NCBI GenBank assembly: GCA_021734725.1
Contig: JAIPIM010000180.1
Coordinates: forward strand, 1-8,332
DNA: 8,332 nucleotides
Origin: Minisyncoccota bacterium
GTDB taxonomy: Bacteria; Verrucomicrobiota; Lentisphaeria; Oligosphaerales; MVZH01
Direction of reading: 5' to 3'
In this document: positions 1-4,393 of the stretch, piece after piece
Numbering within the stretch: position 1 is the first letter of the stretch
Layout: the number at the start of each line of letters is the position of its first letter
Notes under the pieces: generated by a model
Told to the model about the DNA's origin: nothing
What the model saw: the letters and a program-made list of their open reading frames with translations, nothing else
Database searches by the model: none
Program-made: the position numbers and the translations under genes

Positions 1-1072
1 CAATACCAACCCTGCTGCCGCCATTCTTGACTGGACGCATCTTTGAAATCATGTGCTGGAGAAAGAGCAGTGCCCCATCATTGACGCGCGGCGTCCCTGC
101 TCCAAAACGGCCATCGTATCCCAGCTTCTTATGCTCGTCGTCAATGAACTTCTGCTGCTGTTTCCAAGAAACCCCGAACGGCGGATTGGCCAGCATGTAG
201 TCAAACGTCTCATCGGGGAATCCATCATCGGCAAATGTATCCCCCAACTTGATGTTCTCAGAATTCTCACCCTTGATCAGCATATCAGATTTGCAGATCG
301 CATAGGCCTCGTCATTCCAGTCCTGGCCATACAGGACGGGCTTGGCGTCGGAATTGAACCGACGGATGAACTGTTCAGCGGATGAGAGCATGCCCCCTGT
401 ACCGCAGGCAGGATCGTAGATAGTCTTCACAACGTGGCTCTTGGCCAGATCCGGCTCGTCCGACAGAAGCAGATTCACCATAAGCCAGATGACTTCGCGG
501 GGCGTGAAGTGCTCACCTGCTTCCTCATTTGATTGTTCAGCCCCGATCCGGATAAGCTCCTCGAAAACATACCCCATCTGCATATTGTCGATCCGCTCCG
601 GAGAAAGGTCAATTTTCGGATCGGCAAACGCCTTGACTACCTCGTACAGAATGTTCTTCTCAGCCATCTTCAGAATTTGCTGACCGAAGTCGAAGTGCTC
701 CATGATACGGCGGACGTTCGGCGAGAACGCATTGATGTAGCTGTTAAGGTTCGGGGCGAGTTGGTTCGGGTCATCCAGCAGGGAATTTCTGCCTCTGCCC
801 GGAAGTACAAACTGCATCTTTGAAAGATTGTAGAACTGCGTCCCGGTAATCTGACATAGCATGGGGCGCACGATGTTTTCGCTCTTGCCCTTGAGTTCGG
901 CGTGTTTATCCAGGACCTGCTTTTTGGTCGGGGCAAGAATACAGTCAAAGCGCCGAAGCACGGTCAGGGGCAAGATGACCTTTCGGTATTCATTGCGTTT
1001 ATAGGGGCCCCGCAGCAGATTGCAGATGCTCCAGATGAAATTTGCCATCTGTGAATGGGTTTCGGGTGACAT
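1..1072 (-). CDS. hsdM: Type I restriction-modification DNA methyltransferase subunit HsdM (N6-adenine), 3' end cut by window edge
   Basis: Seen: the frame is open from ATG at 1072 to the left edge, giving 357 residues without a stop. The N-terminus (residues 11-50) has the typical HsdM pattern FIWSICNLLRG...KVILPLTVLRRFDCILAPTK. AGEHFTPREV (185-194) opens the catalytic domain. The S-adenosylmethionine motif DPACGTGG lies at 220-227 and the catalytic motif NPPF at 296-299. Known: HsdM, with HsdS, methylates adenine in the bipartite site of a type I system and is also needed by the HsdR translocase-nuclease. Family members are usually about 480-550 residues, so the C-terminal part lies outside the window. 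Start choice: ATG 1072 has GAGGA about 11 bases upstream and gives the normal N-terminus. An in-frame GTG at 1081 is only 2 bases from that GAGGA. The gene begins 14 bases after a 42-codon frame that follows the Mrr-like gene, so it is probably cotranscribed. No inactivating lesion is visible. Confidence 0.97.
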   Translation of the reverse strand, partial: MSPETHSQMANFIWSICNLLRGPYKRNEYRKVILPLTVLRRFDCILAPTKKQVLDKHAELKGKSENIVRPMLCQITGTQFYNLSKMQFVLPGRGRNSLLDDPNQLAPNLNSYINAFSPNVRRIMEHFDFGQQILKMAEKNILYEVVKAFADPKIDLSPERIDNMQMGYVFEELIRIGAEQSNEEAGEHFTPREVIWLMVNLLLSDEPDLAKSHVVKTIYDPACGTGGMLSSAEQFIRRFNSDAKPVLYGQDWNDEAYAICKSDMLIKGENSENIKLGDTFADDGFPDETFDYMLANPPFGVSWKQQQKFIDDEHKKLGYDGRFGAGTPRVNDGALLFLQHMISKMRPVKNGGSRVGI

Positions 1073-1086
1073 ATTTGCCACAATCC

Positions 1087-1215
1087 TCAAGCTAGTTTTC
1101 TGTAGAGGTCGGGAATGCCTCGCGTCCATCGACCCGGACGAGCCATGTGCACACAAATGCCCTGGGGAGGTTGTTTTTGGAGGAAAGCGGTTCCAACGGC
1201 CGTGACTTTGTCCAT
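1087..1215 (-). CDS. Small 42-residue open frame between the Mrr-like gene and hsdM, function unknown
   Basis: Seen: the ATG at 1215-1213 overlaps the TAA stop of the Mrr-like gene by one base (TAATG), and the TGA stop at 1089-1087 lies within TGAGG, the likely ribosome-binding site of hsdM. A good site, GGAGG, sits about 10 bases before the ATG, inside the end of the Mrr-like gene. The product has 42 residues, begins MDKVTAVG and ends in a basic stretch with RPGRWTRG and DLYRKLA. It has no signal peptide, membrane segment or motif I recognise. Inference: the junctions on both sides suggest translational coupling, as expected of a real small gene in this operon. It could also be a chance frame, or the remnant of a longer gene, in a 142-base gap. 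Without homologues these cannot be separated. Confidence 0.4.
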   Translation of the reverse strand: MDKVTAVGTAFLQKQPPQGICVHMARPGRWTRGIPDLYRKLA

Positions 1216-2219
1216 TATCCTTCGTCCTCCTCAAGCACCAGCGTCCAAATTCGCTTTAATGGCAGATCGGCCTTCAGATCCTCGGGCAACTTATCGTAAT
1301 TCTCAAGGATTGCTTCCACAATCTTTCCAGAGTCCCACAGGCGTATGGAAAAGAACTCTTTTGCCAACTCGCGTTGCACGGTGCTCTTGAAGCCGCCCCA
1401 GGAAACCAGAAGGCCCTGCTCGGCTTTGTGACTGCTCATCGAACCTCTCAGGACATTCAGCACTTCGTTGCCGACGGGGGTGTCGGAAGACTTGACCTGA
1501 ACACAGAGCCGGGGAGGTTCGAATCCCATCGCCCCGCGACCCGCGAGAATGTCCACGCCGTTGTCCGGTCCAGGCGATGAAACATGCAGTTGGTAGCCCT
1601 GTGCTCGAAGGACCGCAGCAACGAGCTGGGCAAGTTCGTGTCCTTTGAATTTGCGGCTGATGAAGGATCTGATCTGATCGCCGGCGAACTGCTCGATGTC
1701 CGGAATATCCTCAGGTTCGTCAACATTCTCCTTGTTCTTCACCAGCACGGGGTCCGGCCTGCCCGCCATGACGTCCTTGATGCGTTCAGCCGCATTGTTC
1801 CGACGGATTTGACAGACCGTCATGAATGCGCCCATTGAATAGAGCAGGTCCTGACCAAACGCATCGCGGGGTATGTCAGTCCGTACCCATTGCACGGATC
1901 TCACATGCCTGCCCTTACGAAACTCGTAGTCACCGGTCACTTTGCCCAGGGCGACCGCCGACTGTGTCTTGAGCGGCAGAACAACGATGTCCCCTTTGTT
2001 TATTCGCTTCACGAAAGCCCAGATCTGTGCGGCATTGTTGATAACCGCCTGCTCTTTCATGTCCGGAAAGATCTTGCGGTGCAGCGCTCGCATCTCATCC
2101 ACCGATGGAATGTTCGACAGATCCCCGAACTCACGCCACCCGACAATGGCAATACCTTCCTCAAGAGCCGTAGTCTCGTCCTGCCCGTGCTTGCCCGCTC
2201 TAACCACCCAAACTGTCAT
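1215..2219 (-). CDS. Mrr-like restriction endonuclease (PD-(D/E)XK) with N-terminal sensor-like domain
   Basis: Seen: 334 residues from ATG 2219. The start is fixed by AAGGA at 2230-2226 with a 6-base spacer; a TTG two codons upstream lies inside that spacer and is not preferred. Residues 1-130 form an N-terminal domain that opens MTVWVVRAGKHG and has EEGIAIVGW at 20-28. After a linker (about 150-190), residues 190-300 form a Mrr-type nuclease domain: GHELAQLVAAVLRAQGY (193-209), then GPDNGVDILAG with Asp219 and Asp223, then CVQVKSS with Gln241 and Lys243 as the (D/E/Q)xK end of the active site. Known: Mrr-family nucleases cut DNA, often DNA with modified bases, and many carry an N-terminal recognition domain. 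Inference: this one could act on modified foreign DNA, or work alongside the type I methyltransferase encoded downstream. All expected core residues are present, so it looks intact. It is likely the first intact gene of the minus-strand operon. Confidence 0.9.
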   Translation of the reverse strand: MTVWVVRAGKHGQDETTALEEGIAIVGWREFGDLSNIPSVDEMRALHRKIFPDMKEQAVINNAAQIWAFVKRINKGDIVVLPLKTQSAVALGKVTGDYEFRKGRHVRSVQWVRTDIPRDAFGQDLLYSMGAFMTVCQIRRNNAAERIKDVMAGRPDPVLVKNKENVDEPEDIPDIEQFAGDQIRSFISRKFKGHELAQLVAAVLRAQGYQLHVSSPGPDNGVDILAGRGAMGFEPPRLCVQVKSSDTPVGNEVLNVLRGSMSSHKAEQGLLVSWGGFKSTVQRELAKEFFSIRLWDSGKIVEAILENYDKLPEDLKADLPLKRIWTLVLEEDEG

Positions 2220-2234
2220 GAGCAATCCTTCAGT

Positions 2235-2258
2235 GACATTCGGACAAACCGGAATGTC
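2235..2258. repeat. Inverted repeat in the leader of the Mrr-like gene
   Basis: The arms GACATTC (2235-2241) and GAATGTC (2252-2258) match perfectly over 7 bases. Allowing one bulged G, the pairing extends to 9 base pairs (GACATTCGG with CCGGAATGTC) around the loop ACAAA. It lies 4 bases upstream of the ribosome-binding site AAGGA of the Mrr-like gene. In RNA from the minus strand it would form a hairpin next to that site. As DNA it could be an operator. No T-run follows on either strand, so it is not an intrinsic terminator. Confidence 0.5.
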
Positions 2259-2334
2259 GCAATTTTGCCAGGTTTTCCCCTGCCTGTGATAGGTTCGCCA
2301 AGGTTGTCAACGTCCTCTCAATCTCTTCGGTGGC

Positions 2335-2357
2335 TTTGCGCACCTTGGGTGCTCAAA
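2335..2357. repeat. 23-bp near-perfect palindrome in the divergent control region
   Basis: The arms are TTTGCGCACC and GGTGCTCAAA around the centre TTG; nine of ten positions pair, with one mismatch (2339 against 2353). Length and symmetry suit an operator for a dimeric repressor. As RNA it would be a tight hairpin with a 3-base loop. There is no T-run after it on either strand. The in-frame TGA of the possible broken minus-strand gene lies within the right arm. It sits about 210 bases upstream of jetA and 116 bases upstream of the Mrr-like gene. Confidence 0.5.
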
Positions 2358-2424
2358 CTGGGAGTTGCCGGCCGGAAACATGCCCATCTCCTAGCATCTC
2401 ATCCCTTTGAACGAGCACAATAGC

Positions 2425-2440
2425 GCGGATATTCATCCGC
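2425..2440. repeat. Short perfect inverted repeat between the divergent operons
   Basis: GCGGAT (2425-2430) and ATCCGC (2435-2440) are perfect 6-base arms around ATTC. The repeat is about 125 bases upstream of the jetA start codon. It could be a regulator-binding site or a small hairpin. A 6-bp dyad can also occur by chance, so this is weaker than the other two repeats nearby. Confidence 0.3.
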
Positions 2441-2479
2441 TTCAAGCGCGTGGACTTACAAATGACCTCAAAGGCTTGT

Positions 2480-2508
2480 TTGTACCAGTCCGGTTCAAAC
2501 ACTATTTT
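2480..2508 (+). promoter_or_regulatory. Weak candidate promoter for the jetABCD operon
   Basis: TTGTAC (2480-2485) and TATTTT (2503-2508) are separated by 17 bases, the optimal spacing for a sigma-70-type promoter, and lie 58 bases before the jetA ATG. Matches to consensus are poor (3 of 6 and 4 of 6), and the organism's promoter preferences are unknown. A promoter is expected in this stretch because the operon begins here, but this exact pair is a guess. Confidence 0.2.
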
Positions 2509-2565
2509 ACGCCAGGCGCAGAGGTAAGCGAAGCTCCCCTTTAGCATTTTGTCTGAGCAATCACG

Positions 2566-3828
2566 ATGTCCCGAACCGAACCACGAGCATATCTTCGTCT
2601 GTTAGTCGCTGAATGGCCGTTGATCGACGCCATCTTTGAGCGTTCGCGAAGCGGTCCGGTCCAGTCTGCGACGCTCCAGCAACTGGCTCGGGAAAGCGAG
2701 ACGCCTGGGATCGTTCAGCGGCTCATTGACGAAGGAATCATCTCGCAGCTGCCCAACAGTCCAGCCTATGAGATGGGGGAATTTGTTCGCGGATTGATCG
2801 AACATTTGAAGAGGGAGCATACACTGGGGTTGGCCGAAGAGATCCGGGTCTATCTTCAGGATCTGGAGAATCACACGTCGAAGATTGTAGAGGCCATAGA
2901 GACCGCGAACGCGGAAACCCTTCACCGTCATGTCGAGCTTCTGGCGAACCGGATAAGAACCATCCGTCACCACCTGCAAACCAACAGTGGGGCGGTGCGG
3001 GAGATGGTTGTGCGGGCCAAAACGAGGAAAGCTCAGACTTCGATACTCGAACGTTACGCGGAGGTGCTGGAGGCCTGGGAAGATTACATTGAGCCCGTGC
3101 AGGAAATGGCGGATACCAGAGGGCCGTTCGAGACTCTTTTTGAACGACTTGAGCGGGAGTTGAACCGGGCGACGGAATCTGTTGTGAGTCAAGGTGGCCT
3201 GGTTTCTGAACTCAAGAATCTCGAGGTGCTGCAATTCCGGCTCAATGCCATGCGAACTGACCTGCTGGAGCACATGGGCGAGTCCCGGGATCTCCTGTTG
3301 CCTCTGGTTCGTGAAATACGTCGGAACAGTCTGGTGGCGCGCGGTGCATCGGTCGCTCTCAAGAAGCTTCGCTCCGAAGGAACGGCCGCGATGGATCTGC
3401 CCAGCTTGATTCCGATAAACCGCAGACGTGCACCGACCGCCGTGGCTTGTGCGGCCGCCATCGAGCAGTACCTGGCTGACGTGTCAGCATACAGTCCTGA
3501 ACCGGTTTCCTTCGAATGCCAGTCCGACGAGGATGTGTCACCGCCAAAGCATATTTCGGTTGATGATGTTGCAGATCGCCTGAAATCGGATCTCCCGGTA
3601 ACTGATCTTTTCGGATGGCTCATCGAGATGTTCGGCGACGTGGCGGGAACCGACGACTTGGTCGATCTATTCTTCAACAGCCAGCAGATCGATGACGGCA
3701 TGCAGTTTGCGCGCGAGAGCAGGCACGAGTATGAAACAGCCACGCATTTGATCAAAGCTCCTGGAATATGCGTGACTCAGGCAAAAGAGTCCAACGACAG
3801 CAGGGAATCGGGCAATCATGCAGATTGA
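2566..3828 (+). CDS. jetA: Wadjet protein JetA (MksF/EptA-like kleisin)
   Basis: Seen: 420 residues. A TGA in the same frame at 2554-2556 leaves ATG 2566 as the first usable start; the ribosome-binding site is weak (TGAG, 9 bases away). Residues 5-80 look like a winged-helix region (LQQLARESETPGIVQRLIDEGIIS near 38-61). Residues 85-280 are mostly helical and charged, as in the middle region of MukF/MksF kleisins. A Ser/Pro-rich break near 310-330 precedes a second small domain at 330-405. Known: in Wadjet the kleisin JetA bridges the two heads of the JetC dimer and binds JetB. The assignment rests mainly on position as first gene of a four-gene cassette and on this architecture; the sequence has no catalytic motif. 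The last 11 bases overlap jetB, so the two are probably translationally coupled. The tail (about 405-420) is polar and probably disordered. Confidence 0.85.
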   Translation: MSRTEPRAYLRLLVAEWPLIDAIFERSRSGPVQSATLQQLARESETPGIVQRLIDEGIISQLPNSPAYEMGEFVRGLIEHLKREHTLGLAEEIRVYLQDLENHTSKIVEAIETANAETLHRHVELLANRIRTIRHHLQTNSGAVREMVVRAKTRKAQTSILERYAEVLEAWEDYIEPVQEMADTRGPFETLFERLERELNRATESVVSQGGLVSELKNLEVLQFRLNAMRTDLLEHMGESRDLLLPLVREIRRNSLVARGASVALKKLRSEGTAAMDLPSLIPINRRRAPTAVACAAAIEQYLADVSAYSPEPVSFECQSDEDVSPPKHISVDDVADRLKSDLPVTDLFGWLIEMFGDVAGTDDLVDLFFNSQQIDDGMQFARESRHEYETATHLIKAPGICVTQAKESNDSRESGNHAD

Positions 3829-4387
3829 CTTGGAAGATCTGGGCAAACTGGAACCACTGTTTCACCAACTGGTCGGTGGCTATCACCTGTCAACCGACGA
3901 CTTCAGTCTCTATCATGAGCTTCAGGATCATGAGACCGAGTATGAGCAGTTGTTCGTTGCGCTCGGTTACACACTGGCGGCGGATCGGCGCGGCTTCTAT
4001 TATCTCCTTTCCAAATCCGACCCGCCCATGAATGCGACCACCCGCAAGATGGCACTCATCCTGTTTCTTCTGGTGGAACACCTGGCCGATGAAGGACGCG
4101 ACCCATTGAGTTCGATCTGCAAGGAGCAGCACAATGCTTCCGAGATCGCAGCCGCGCTCTGGGCAAAGGAACCTGCGCTTCTTAAGGAAGGCGGTCTGGC
4201 GTCGGCTGAAACTGTTGAGAAGTGCTTTGTGAACAATTTTGAATCACTGGGATTTGCCCGCGTCCAGGGGGATACCGTGACGTTCAGTCCGCCGATTCAC
4301 CGTTTCCTGGACATCTGCATTGAATTGGGGCGCAGCGATGCCGATTCCCCGGAGCAGACCACAGCAACCGACGAAGGCGAGGAATAA
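3818..4387 (+). CDS. jetB: Wadjet protein JetB (MksE/EptB-like KITE subunit)
   Basis: Seen: 189 residues from ATG 3818, which overlaps the end of jetA by 11 bases. An AGGGA lies 11 bases upstream. The protein shows the pattern of small MksE-like winged-helix proteins: an acidic start, then YHLSTDDFSLYHELQ (25-39) and YEQLFVALGYTLAADRRGFY (47-66), where a short beta hairpin carries the aromatic residues. A hydrophobic helix follows at about 77-90 (MALILFLLVEHL). Residues 125-165 look like a second winged helix. The last 17 residues are acidic and probably disordered. Known: KITE subunits bind the kleisin and help fit the SMC-kleisin ring around DNA. Identification rests on the length, this pattern and the position between the kleisin and SMC genes. 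The stop is 6 bases before jetC, and TAAGG at the stop may help start jetC. Confidence 0.87.
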   Translation: MQIDLEDLGKLEPLFHQLVGGYHLSTDDFSLYHELQDHETEYEQLFVALGYTLAADRRGFYYLLSKSDPPMNATTRKMALILFLLVEHLADEGRDPLSSICKEQHNASEIAAALWAKEPALLKEGGLASAETVEKCFVNNFESLGFARVQGDTVTFSPPIHRFLDICIELGRSDADSPEQTTATDEGEE

Positions 4388-4393
4388 GGCTCA

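Larger units (their letters stand above)
2230..2547 (-). pseudogene. Possible broken small gene upstream of the Mrr-like gene (single in-frame TGA)
   Basis: Seen: on the minus strand one frame runs from ATG 2547 to a TGA at 2232-2230 and is interrupted only once, by TGA at 2355-2353. The first part would encode 64 residues, including the segment FEPDWYKQAFEVICKSTRLK. After the stop the frame continues for 40 residues that look like an amphipathic helix, with KATEEIERTLTTLANLSQAG. The final TGA overlaps the ribosome-binding site of the Mrr-like gene (TGAAGGA), a junction typical of operons. There is no convincing ribosome-binding site before ATG 2547. A GTG at 2343 could start a separate 37-residue product, also with a poor site. 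Inference: either a decayed first gene of the operon or a chance frame. TGA ends jetA, jetC and jetD here, so ordinary recoding is not expected. I recognise no family. Confidence 0.25.

Noticed and set aside
2305..2310. TTGACA on the minus strand as a -35 box for the restriction operon
   Set aside because: It matches the -35 consensus perfectly, but no -10-like hexamer occurs 16-18 bases downstream; the nearest (TATCAC) is only 13 bases away.
2335..2357. Selenocysteine recoding of the in-frame TGA at 2355-2353, using the adjacent hairpin
   Set aside because: The hairpin includes the TGA itself and has only a 3-base loop, unlike known bacterial SECIS elements. The surrounding frame has no known selenoprotein motif, and TGA is a normal stop in three genes here.
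1890..2423. 177-codon plus-strand open frame antisense to the Mrr-like gene
   Set aside because: It overlaps the N-terminal domain of a gene with clear motifs and a good ribosome-binding site, and its product resembles no family I know.
2602..3755. Two minus-strand open frames (2602-3273 and 3189-3755) inside jetA
   Set aside because: They overlap each other and the coding strand of jetA, with no motif or plausible start context.
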